Assembly: GCF_943913055.1 (NCBI RefSeq) | Contig: NZ_CALTWS010000139.1 | Coordinates: 1-7,155 of the forward strand | DNA: 7,155 nucleotides | Direction: 5' to 3' | Origin: an uncultured Brevundimonas sp. | GTDB lineage: Bacteria; Pseudomonadota; Alphaproteobacteria; Caulobacterales; Caulobacteraceae | Shown here: positions 1-5,509 of the stretch, one piece after another | Numbering within the stretch: position 1 is the first letter of the stretch | Layout: each line of letters starts with the position of its first letter | Translations under genes and position numbers: made by a program | The notes under the pieces: generated by a model | Database searches by the model: none | Seen by the model: the letters and a program-made list of their open reading frames with translations, nothing else | What the model was told of the DNA's origin: nothing

Positions 1-210
1 ATGTTGGATGAGGGACGCGACCCGGTCCCTGACCGCAGCGCACAAGGCGGTCCAGACGCAACCCAGCGCAAAAGCAACCGCTCGGGGACCCTCAGCGATG
101 GACGCAGTTTCATGCAGCATGGCCTTGGCCCAATCGCGCTGGCCGGACGGCATGATATTCAGGGCGAGGCGGGCGATGCCTCCGGCAATGGAGCGCCAGG
201 GCGGTGGCAT
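1..210 (-). CDS. Small unrecognised protein, N-terminal 70 residues, coupled to PadR
   Basis: This is an open frame on the minus strand that begins with ATG at 210 and runs off the left edge without a stop, so only the first 70 residues are visible. The start is well supported by position: the PadR stop TGA and this ATG share one base (TGATG), the usual layout for translational coupling. The visible part has an amphipathic stretch rich in Trp, Arg and Ala (RDWAKAMLHE, about residues 25-34), then a hydrophobic segment at about 44-60 (AVAFALGCVWTALCAAV) that could be a membrane helix. I do not recognise a named domain. Small membrane proteins often sit next to PadR repressors as their targets, so a PadR-controlled membrane protein is a reasonable inference but not a demonstrated function. 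Confidence 0.6.
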   Translation of the reverse strand, partial: MPPPWRSIAGGIARLALNIMPSGQRDWAKAMLHETASIAEGPRAVAFALGCVWTALCAAVRDRVASLIQH

Positions 211-518
211 CACCGCGTCGTTTCCGGAACAGGAGACTGTGCGGCGTCCCGGCCCTCGGCCGTCAGGGCGTGGGCTAGCTGCAGGCCGCTCTGGGTCAGC
301 CGATAGACGTGTCGAGGCGGGCGACCCGGCTCATCCGATGCCCGCCACTCCGCCTCCAGCAGGCCGTCCGCATTCAAACGGATCAGCAGCGGATAGAGGG
401 TTCCGGATTTCAACCCGGTGACGCGTGCCAGGTCATAGCCATGACGCCAGGACCACGGGGACGCCAGCTCCTGAAAGAGGCGACGGGCGGCAGGCGATGG
501 CGCGCGGGTGCGAGGCAT
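210..518 (-). CDS. PadR-family transcriptional regulator
   Basis: This 102-residue protein is a short PadR-type winged-helix DNA-binding repressor. The family core is easy to see: HGYDL at 26-30, the recognition-helix region SGTLYPLLIRL at 38-48, and the wing GRPPRHVYRLTQSG at 65-78, whose Arg/Tyr-Leu-T-x-x-G pattern is typical. The C-terminal dimerisation part is very short, as in the small PadR subfamily that consists of little more than the HTH domain. ATG 518 is the only credible start: an in-frame TAG lies at 530-528 and no other ATG precedes the core. There is no Shine-Dalgarno sequence before it. A -35/-10 pair with a palindrome sits immediately upstream, which suggests a leaderless, autoregulated transcript. 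It is followed directly by the unrecognised small gene. The effector is unknown. Confidence 0.9.
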   Translation of the reverse strand: MPRTRAPSPAARRLFQELASPWSWRHGYDLARVTGLKSGTLYPLLIRLNADGLLEAEWRASDEPGRPPRHVYRLTQSGLQLAHALTAEGRDAAQSPVPETTR

Positions 519-524
519 GCGATA

Positions 525-552
525 AATCTACATAGGTAGACTTATTCGTCAA
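525..552 (-). promoter_or_regulatory. Candidate sigma-70 promoter of the padR operon
   Basis: Read on the minus strand, TTGACG (552-547) matches the -35 consensus at five of six positions and lies 16 bases before TAGATT (530-525), a fair -10 box. The TTGACG plus TAnAw core also resembles the housekeeping promoter form known from Caulobacter. The expected start of transcription, about 7 bases beyond the -10 box, falls on the A of the padR ATG at 518. The -35 box overlaps the rsmB stop codon (551-549), so the promoter is squeezed between the two genes. Boxes and spacing are seen in the sequence; activity is inferred. Confidence 0.6.
527..540. promoter_or_regulatory. Candidate PadR operator (palindrome over the -10 box)
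   Basis: TCTAC-ATAG-GTAGA on the plus strand is an inverted repeat with perfect 5-base arms and a 4-base centre. It covers part of the -10 box and the spacer of the padR promoter, where a bound repressor would block RNA polymerase. PadR proteins are dimers that bind palindromes at their own promoters, so autoregulation is the simplest reading. The AT-rich patch stands out from its GC-rich surroundings. Confidence 0.5.
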
Positions 553-1940
553 GCAGCGTTGACGCGCTCCAGCCGGGCGATGAAGAAGCCGTCCAACCCA
601 CCCTTTTCCGCCCACATGGACGGCAGGATGCGCAGCCAGCCTTCGGGGGTCAGGGCCTCTTCGGGCGCTCCGATCTCGACAGGCACGGCAGGCGTGGTGC
701 GGAAAGCCGGATTGCGGCGCAGGAAGGCGATGATCTGGGTTTCGCCCTCTTCGCGTTCCAGCGAACAGACGCAATAGACCAGACGCCCGCCCGGCCTGAC
801 CCGCTCGGCGGCGGCATCCAGCAGACGGTGCTGGACGTCGGCCAGTTTGGCGACGTCGGCGGGCTTGGTGGCGCGCAGGACTTCGGGATTGCGACGGAAG
901 GTGCCGGTGGCCGTGCAGGGCGCGTCCAGCAGGACGGCGTCGAAGGTGCGGCCGTCTTCCCAGTCCTCGGCGGGCACCGCGACGACTTCGGCCTTCAGGT
1001 TCGTACGGGCAAGGTTTTCGTGAAGGCGCTTCAGTCGCTGGGCCGAGCGGTCCAGGGCCACGACCGAGGCCCCGCTGGCGGCGATCTGCAGCGTCTTGCC
1101 GCCAGGCGCGGCACAGAAGTCGACGACCTGTTCGCCCGCCCTGGGGGCCAGAAGGCGCACAGGCAAGGCGGCGGCGGCATCCTGCACCCACCAGACGCCG
1201 TCCTCGAAACCGGGCCAGGTCGCCAGATCGCCGCGACGCCCGGTGCGAATCGTGCCGCCCGGAAGGATTTCCCCCTCCAGCGCCTCGGCCGTGGCCACCG
1301 CGTCCAGACCAGGCTTCAAGCTCAGATCCGTCGCCGGCTCCTCGCGCGCGGCCAGGGCCAGGCCGGCCACGGTCGCCTCGCCATAGGCGGCACGCCAGCG
1401 GGCGACCAGCCATTCGGGCAGGTTGGACTCTGCCGTGGTCAGGCCGGGACCCTCGCGGTCGATTCCGCGCAGCACGGCATTGACCAGGTTCTTGTAGGGT
1501 CGGGTCTTGGTGTCCCGCTCCGCCAATTTGACCGCCGTGGAGACGGCCGCAAATGCCGGGGTCTCCAGCACCAGAGTCTGGGCCAGGGCCACGCGCAGTA
1601 TGGTGCGCACCGCCAGCGGCGGGCTCTTCTGCAGCTTGCGATCCAGGATCTGGTCGATCTCGCCCAGACGACGCAGCGCCGCCATGGCCACGGCGCGGGC
1701 AAAGGCGCGGTCGGGGGCGGGCAGGGACGACACCTCGCGGAACGCCTGCGCCGCATCCATGCCACCACGGCCATCGAGCGCGGCATTCAGCAGGATGCCG
1801 GCGGCGACGCGGGCTTCTACGCCAATGTCGGCGGCCTCATCACGCTCTTCCACGCGGGCCGTGCGGGGGCCGCGTGCCTTGTCGGCCATGCGACGACCGC
1901 GCGCCGAAGAGTTCCGGCCCGCGGGGGCATCCCGGTTCAT
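549..1940 (-). CDS. rsmB: 16S rRNA (cytosine-C5)-methyltransferase RsmB, NusB-like domain fusion
   Basis: The 463-residue protein is an S-adenosylmethionine-dependent RNA methyltransferase; E. coli RsmB makes m5C967 in 16S rRNA. An N-terminal NusB-like RNA-binding domain occupies about residues 35-165. The catalytic Rossmann domain follows, with motif I VVDFCAAPGGKT (272-283), motif IV DAPCTATG (339-346, Cys341 acting in product release) and motif VI YCVCSLEREEGE (389-400, Cys392 as the attacking nucleophile). The C-terminal GGLDGFFIARLER (447-459) is also typical. E. coli RsmB has 429 residues, so the length fits, with about 35 extra basic and disordered residues at the N-terminus. ATG 1940 overlaps the kup stop as ATGA and has AGGTGG (1950-1945) 4 bases ahead. 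ATG 1889 would give 446 residues but has no ribosome binding site. The frame stays open further upstream into kup, but that extension is antisense-type noise. Probably cotranscribed with kup. Confidence 0.93.
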   Translation of the reverse strand: MNRDAPAGRNSSARGRRMADKARGPRTARVEERDEAADIGVEARVAAGILLNAALDGRGGMDAAQAFREVSSLPAPDRAFARAVAMAALRRLGEIDQILDRKLQKSPPLAVRTILRVALAQTLVLETPAFAAVSTAVKLAERDTKTRPYKNLVNAVLRGIDREGPGLTTAESNLPEWLVARWRAAYGEATVAGLALAAREEPATDLSLKPGLDAVATAEALEGEILPGGTIRTGRRGDLATWPGFEDGVWWVQDAAAALPVRLLAPRAGEQVVDFCAAPGGKTLQIAASGASVVALDRSAQRLKRLHENLARTNLKAEVVAVPAEDWEDGRTFDAVLLDAPCTATGTFRRNPEVLRATKPADVAKLADVQHRLLDAAAERVRPGGRLVYCVCSLEREEGETQIIAFLRRNPAFRTTPAVPVEIGAPEEALTPEGWLRILPSMWAEKGGLDGFFIARLERVNAA

Positions 1941-3907
1941 ACGGCCACCTGCGCGCCCAGCTCGACCACGCGGCCCGGCGGGATGTGGAAGAAGTCGGTC
2001 GGATTGGCCGCATTGCGGGTCAGGAAGATGAACAGCTTGTCCTGCCACAACGGCATGCCGCGCGTGGCTGTGGCGATGACCGAGCGCCGTCCCAGGAAGA
2101 AGCTGGTCGACATGATGTCGAACTTCAGCCCCTGCTTGCGGCACAGACCCAGCGCCTTGGGCACATTGGGCTGTTCCATGAAGCCGTAGGAGATGGTCAG
2201 TTTCTTGAAGTCGTCCGAAATGGGCTCCATCGCGATGCGCTGATCGTCGGGCACGCGCGGCCGCTCGACGGTGCGGACGGTCAGGATGACGTTCTTCTCG
2301 TGCAGCACCTTGTTGTGCTTGAGATTGTGCATCAGGGCGACGGGCGCGACGTCCGGATCGCTGGTCAGGAAGATGGCCGTGCCGGGAGCGCGGTGCGGCG
2401 GCCGTGCCTTCAGCATCTCGATCAGATCGACCAGCGGCAGGCTGTCCTTGCGGGTCTTGGTGGTCAGGATCTGCGTCCCGCGCACCCAGGTCCACATCAA
2501 GAGCACCAGGGCCGCGCCCAGCACCAGCGGCATCCAGGCCCCGTCAGGAATCTTCAGCAGGTTCGACGTCAGGAAGACGGTGTCGATGAAGCCGAACGGG
2601 ATCAGCGTCCCCGCCACGGCCCACAGCGGCCATTTCCACTTCTTGGTGATGACCGAATAGGCCATCAGGGTGTTGACCAGCATCGTTCCGGTGACGGCCA
2701 CGCCATAGGCCGCCGTCAGATTGTGCGAGCTCTGGAAGGTGAACAGCAGCACCAGAACGCCCACCATCAGCAGGCTGTTGACCGCCGGCACAAAGATCTG
2801 GCCCGCCTGGGTCTCCGAGGTGTTGCGGATGTCGATGCGGGGCAGAAGGCCCAGCTGGACCGCCTGCTGCGTCACGGAAAAGGCTCCGGTGATCACGGCC
2901 TGGGAGGCGATCACTGTCGCCGCCGTCGCCAGACCCAGCATGGGCCAGTAGATCATCTCCGGCACCATGCTCCAGAACGGGTTCTCCGACGCCTCGGGGT
3001 TGTCGAGGATCAGGGCCCCCTGACCCAGATAGTTCAGGGTCAGACAAGGCAGGACGAAGGCCAGCCAGCCGATGCGGATCGGACTTTTGCCGAAATGGCC
3101 CATGTCGGCATACAGGGCCTCGGCCCCGGTCACGGCCAGAAAAACGCTGCCCAGGATGATGAAGCCCAGGAACCCGTCGTTGATCAGCAACTGCACGCCG
3201 TAGTGCGGCGACAGGGCCCGCAGGATCGAGATGTCGTCGAAGATGTGGAACAGGCCCAGCAGGCCCAGACTCAGGAACCACACCGCCGTGATCGGCCCGA
3301 AGAAGCGCGCCAGCTTGGCCGTGCCGCGCGACTGTATCAGGAACAGGGCGATCAAGATGCCGGCCGAGACCGGCACGATGAAGGGATCCAGCCGCCCGCC
3401 TATCCCCGGTGCATCCTTGACACCCTCGATGGCCGACAGGACCGAAATGGCGGGCGTGATGATGCCGTCGCCATAGAACAGGGCCGCACCCACGACGCCC
3501 AGGATGAAGATGAAGGCGCTGCGCCGCCCGACCGCGTGCTGGGCCAGGGCCATCAGGGCCAGGGTACCGCCCTCGCCCTTGTTGTCGGCCCGCATCAGGA
3601 AGAAGACGTATTTGAACGTCACCACGATCATCAGGGCCCAGAAGGCCAGAGATACGACGCCGATCACGGCCAGATCGCCGCCCACGCCGCCCCGGGCATG
3701 GTCGATCGCCTCGCGCAGGGCATAGAGCGGGCTGGTGCCGATATCGCCGAAGACGACGCCGATGGCGCCGATGATCAGGCCCCATTTTCCGGCCTTCACA
3801 TGGCCGCCCTCGCCCGCCGCCGCGGGGTGCGGGTGCGCAGGTTGGGGATGTATGGATGTGGGGGTGGCGGGTGCGTTGGCGTCTTTCGGCGCGCTGTCGT
3901 TACCCAC
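1937..3907 (-). CDS. kup: Kup-family potassium uptake transporter
   Basis: The 656-residue protein is a K+/H+ symporter of the KUP/HAK/KT family in the inner membrane. The signature GVVFGDIGTSPLYAL lies at 50-64 in the first membrane helix. Other conserved blocks are KGEGG (110-114), GDGIITPAISVLSAIEG (146-162) and TGAEALYADMGHFG (260-273). About 12 hydrophobic helices run from 43 to roughly 475, followed by a cytoplasmic domain (about 485-656) ending in the typical PPGRVVELGAQ. E. coli Kup has 622 residues. The excess is an N-terminal tail of about 40 residues rich in Pro, Ala and His (IHPQPAHPHP at 19-28). The only usable in-frame start is GTG 3907, which has no ribosome binding site. A strong one lies upstream before ATG 3926 in another frame, so the 5' end is uncertain. 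The stop overlaps rsmB by four bases. Confidence 0.95.
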   Translation of the reverse strand: MGNDSAPKDANAPATPTSIHPQPAHPHPAAAGEGGHVKAGKWGLIIGAIGVVFGDIGTSPLYALREAIDHARGGVGGDLAVIGVVSLAFWALMIVVTFKYVFFLMRADNKGEGGTLALMALAQHAVGRRSAFIFILGVVGAALFYGDGIITPAISVLSAIEGVKDAPGIGGRLDPFIVPVSAGILIALFLIQSRGTAKLARFFGPITAVWFLSLGLLGLFHIFDDISILRALSPHYGVQLLINDGFLGFIILGSVFLAVTGAEALYADMGHFGKSPIRIGWLAFVLPCLTLNYLGQGALILDNPEASENPFWSMVPEMIYWPMLGLATAATVIASQAVITGAFSVTQQAVQLGLLPRIDIRNTSETQAGQIFVPAVNSLLMVGVLVLLFTFQSSHNLTAAYGVAVTGTMLVNTLMAYSVITKKWKWPLWAVAGTLIPFGFIDTVFLTSNLLKIPDGAWMPLVLGAALVLLMWTWVRGTQILTTKTRKDSLPLVDLIEMLKARPPHRAPGTAIFLTSDPDVAPVALMHNLKHNKVLHEKNVILTVRTVERPRVPDDQRIAMEPISDDFKKLTISYGFMEQPNVPKALGLCRKQGLKFDIMSTSFFLGRRSVIATATRGMPLWQDKLFIFLTRNAANPTDFFHIPPGRVVELGAQVAV

Positions 3908-3926
3908 GGGAAGAGGTCCCGGCCAT
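3900..3926 (-). other. Eight-codon reading frame overlapping the kup start
   Basis: ATG 3926 is preceded by GGAGGA (3937-3932) at a spacing of 5 bases, the best ribosome binding site in the window. It opens MAGTSSRG and stops at TAA 3902-3900, eight bases inside the kup frame. A hairpin CGGGA-CCTCT-TCCCG (3921-3907) lies within it and ends at the kup GTG. It could be a leader peptide that feeds ribosomes to kup by reinitiation. It could equally be the true kup N-terminus, put out of frame by one extra or missing base: dropping one C from the CCC at 3910-3908 joins MAGTSS directly to the kup frame. Confidence 0.4.
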
Positions 3927-3978
3927 GAGTATCCTCCGGGACGCCGCAGGATGCGGTTCCCCTTGCAAGAGCGGCGAG

Positions 3979-4007
3979 CCTTTAGGCGCTTTCCATCGGC
4001 CGTTCAA
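3979..4007 (-). promoter_or_regulatory. Weak candidate promoter for kup-rsmB
   Basis: On the minus strand TTGAAC (4007-4002) is 17 bases from TAAAGG (3984-3979). The -35 box is reasonable, while the -10 box matches the consensus poorly, although GCCTAAAGG partly resembles Caulobacter-type -10 elements. It would give a leader of about 45 bases before ATG 3926. It is the best pair I can find on this strand in the kup/Rrf2 spacer. Confidence 0.3.
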
Positions 4008-4037
4008 TCGTGCTGCACCTGCGAAGGTTCCGGCGAT

Positions 4038-4066
4038 TTGTGAAAGCCGCCGGTCGTGACTATCTT
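4038..4066 (+). promoter_or_regulatory. Candidate promoter of the Rrf2-SDR unit
   Basis: TTGTGA (4038-4043) and TATCTT (4061-4066) are separated by exactly 17 bases, each matching the sigma-70 consensus at four of six positions. The predicted transcription start, near 4073, leaves only about six bases before the ATG at 4079. This explains why that gene has no ribosome binding site. The boxes are visible; their use is inferred. Confidence 0.4.
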
Positions 4067-4076
4067 GTGGTCCACA
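4066..4076. promoter_or_regulatory. Candidate Rrf2 operator palindrome
   Basis: TGTGG-T-CCACA is a perfect 11-base inverted repeat with a single central base. It touches the candidate -10 box and the predicted start of transcription, directly before the Rrf2 ATG. Such placement suits autorepression by the adjacent regulator. It is shorter than typical Rrf2 operators (IscR or NsrR sites are more than 20 bases), so it may be only part of the site or coincidental. Confidence 0.3.
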
Positions 4077-4078
4077 CC

Positions 4079-4549
4079 ATGTCCGACAGTCAACGTTTCC
4101 CGGTCGCCGCCCACACCCTGGCCTATCTCGCTCACAAGGGCGCGTACGGTCCGGGCGAAGCCGCGCCCAGCGCCGTGCTGGCCGCCTCCGTGCCCACTAA
4201 TCCGGTGGTGGTGCGCCGCGTGACCGCCCTGCTGGCCAAGGCTGGGCTGATCGCGACCCGCCCCGGAGCCTCGGGCGGGGCCTGGCTGCTGCATCGGCCC
4301 GAGGATATCTCGATGGATACGGTCCTTCGCGCCGTGAACGGCTGTGCCCATCTGGGCTCGCCGCCCGCCGGGGCCAAGGGCTGTCCGATCAGCGAGCATA
4401 TCCCGCGCCAGGTCGCCAAGGCTTTGACCGCCGCCGACGAGGCCGCCGGTCACGCCCTGTCCAAGATCACCATAGCTGACCTGCTGGCCGAGGATCCGCC
4501 GTCTCTGGCCGGGTATGCGCCGCACTCTTCCTGTCCCGTCGCGGCCTGA
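4079..4549 (+). CDS. Rrf2-family transcriptional regulator
   Basis: The 156-residue protein is an Rrf2 winged-helix regulator. The family pattern is clear: an N-terminal helix RFPVAAHTLAYLAHKG (6-21), the HTH with PTNPVVVRRVTALLAKAGLI (39-58), the wing RPGASGGAWLLHRPEDI (61-77), then a dimerisation helix near 107-128. It has three cysteines, at 89, 102 and 152. The iron-sulfur members IscR and NsrR have three closely spaced cysteines in the 89-105 region, whereas here only Cys89 and Cys102 lie there, so an Fe-S cluster is uncertain and a thiol or disulfide switch is an alternative. I chose ATG 4079 because MSDSQRFPVA matches the family start; the frame continues back to ATG 4010, but that stretch contains the promoter. 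It precedes the reductase by 7 bases and probably controls it. Confidence 0.88.
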   Translation: MSDSQRFPVAAHTLAYLAHKGAYGPGEAAPSAVLAASVPTNPVVVRRVTALLAKAGLIATRPGASGGAWLLHRPEDISMDTVLRAVNGCAHLGSPPAGAKGCPISEHIPRQVAKALTAADEAAGHALSKITIADLLAEDPPSLAGYAPHSSCPVAA

Positions 4550-4556
4550 TACTTCC

Positions 4557-5369
4557 ATGAGCCTGCCCTCCGCGCGCCGCCCCGTGGTCCTGATCACCGG
4601 GGCGTCCGCAGGTATCGGCGCGGCCCTGGCGCGGGTCTATGCCGAAAAGGGCTGGGACCTGATCCTGACGGCCCGGCGCCAGAGGCCGTTACAAGCCCTT
4701 TCAGATGAACTAGCCCGTTGGGGCGCGGCCTCGACTCTGCTGGTAGAGGATCTCGCCGACGCCGAGGCTCCCCGCCGCCTGTTTGATGCGGTCGCCGAGC
4801 GCGGATTGATCGTCGACGGCCTGATCAACAACGCCGGCTTCTCGCGCACGGCGGGCTTTCTGAACACCGATCCCGCGGATCATGCCACCATGATCCGCGT
4901 CATGCTGACCGCGCCTGTCGCTCTGGCCCGACTGTTCGCGCCGGCGATGGTCGAGCGCGGCTATGGCCGTATCCTCAACGTCGCCTCGCTGGCTGGCCAG
5001 ATGCCGGCGACCGGCGGCGACACCCTGTATGGTCCGATCAAGAGCTTCCTGATCAAGGCGTCGCAGGGCCTGCATCTGGAGCTGGTCGAGACCGGCGTCC
5101 ATGTCACCGCCCTGTGTCCCGGCTATACCCTGACCGAGTTCCATGACGTTAACGGTACACGGGCCGAGGTCTCCTCCGCCTATCCCGCCTGGATGTGGCA
5201 GACGGCCGAGCATGTGGCCCGGGTCGGCTATGCAGCCTGCGAGGCCAATCGGCCCAAGGTCACGCCGGGCGTCATGAACAATGTCATGGCGGGGCTGGCC
5301 AAACATCTGCCGGATGGCCTGGCGCTGAAGATGGTCGGCGGGCACGCCAAACGGCTGAAGCGCATCTGA
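4557..5369 (+). CDS. Classical short-chain dehydrogenase/reductase (DltE/COG0300-like)
   Basis: The 270-residue protein is an NAD(P)-dependent oxidoreductase with a Rossmann fold. TGASAGIG (14-21) binds the dinucleotide. Arg40 in the TARR stretch after the second strand suggests a preference for NADPH. NNAG lies at 91-94, and the catalytic Ser144 (NVAS), Tyr158 and Lys162 (YGPIK) are all present, followed by CPGYTLTEF (187-195). The Asn normally found in the helix before Ser (usually VNLTAP) is replaced by Met116 (VMLTAP). Substrate cannot be predicted. The start could be ATG 4515, which would overlap Rrf2 by 35 bases and add 14 residues. I prefer ATG 4557 because it leaves the usual short lead to the glycine motif. 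Neither has a good ribosome binding site, so translation probably relies on coupling to the Rrf2 gene. Confidence 0.88.
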   Translation: MSLPSARRPVVLITGASAGIGAALARVYAEKGWDLILTARRQRPLQALSDELARWGAASTLLVEDLADAEAPRRLFDAVAERGLIVDGLINNAGFSRTAGFLNTDPADHATMIRVMLTAPVALARLFAPAMVERGYGRILNVASLAGQMPATGGDTLYGPIKSFLIKASQGLHLELVETGVHVTALCPGYTLTEFHDVNGTRAEVSSAYPAWMWQTAEHVARVGYAACEANRPKVTPGVMNNVMAGLAKHLPDGLALKMVGGHAKRLKRI

Positions 5370-5371
5370 TC

Positions 5372-5502
5372 ACCTCCCTATCGCAGATGGGGAGGGGGAC
5401 CGCGCGAAGCGTGGTGCCAGCTTCACACGCCGGCGTCGCCCCCTCCGTCACGGCCCTGAAGTAGGGCCGTGCCGCCTCCCCATTGCTTCGCAACAGGGAG
5501 GT
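5372..5502. repeat. Palindromic intergenic repeat element with inverted ends
   Basis: The whole space between the convergent reductase and MarC genes is taken by nested inverted repeats. The ends are ACCTCCCT (5372-5379) and AGGGAGGT (5495-5502). Each end is also a hairpin: CCTCCC with GGGAGG closing on the left (5373-5395) and on the right (5475-5501), the right one having an inner TTGC-TTC-GCAA stem. Further in, GGAGGGGG (5391-5398) pairs with CCCCCTCC (5439-5446), and a 9-bp perfect hairpin lies at 5449-5471. It resembles the REP/MITE-like palindromes that are dispersed between genes in Caulobacterales, a resemblance from memory and not from a search. It carries no reading frame of its own. 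Confidence 0.65.
5449..5471. terminator. Strong hairpin between convergent genes, possible bidirectional terminator
   Basis: CACGGCCCT (5449-5457) and AGGGCCGTG (5463-5471) form a perfect 9-bp GC-rich stem with the loop GAAGT. It lies about 80 bases after the reductase stop and about 40 bases after the MarC stop, where terminators are expected. Neither side is followed directly by a T-run. The CCTCCC hairpin at 5475-5501, next to AAAA at 5503-5506, does not supply one in the right orientation for MarC either. A role in transcript ending or mRNA protection is inferred. Confidence 0.35.
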
Positions 5503-5509
5503 AAAACGA

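Noticed and set aside
828..2189. A plus-strand open frame of 453 codons opposite rsmB
   Set aside because: Low-complexity Gly/Arg/Gln composition, no recognisable motif, no ribosome binding site; it mirrors rsmB codon bias.
1941..2495. Upstream extension of the rsmB frame, giving a 648-residue protein
   Set aside because: The extra residues lie out of frame inside kup, are Arg/Ala/Asp-rich without a domain, and ATG 1940 has both stop-start coupling and a ribosome binding site.
1553..3928. A plus-strand open frame of 791 codons opposite kup and rsmB
   Set aside because: It is rich in Gln, His, Arg, Asp and Gly with no domain, as expected for the antisense of a GC-rich membrane-protein gene. 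The minus-strand frames carry unmistakable Kup and RsmB motifs.
4010..4078. Longer start for the Rrf2 regulator at ATG 4010
   Set aside because: The 23 added residues are not family-like, and the stretch contains the best promoter candidate for the gene.
3908..4078. Cell-cycle methylation sites (GANTC) or a riboswitch in the kup leader
   Set aside because: No GANTC occurs in this spacer, and the leader of about 65 bases is too short and unstructured, apart from one small hairpin, for a known K+ or c-di-AMP riboswitch.
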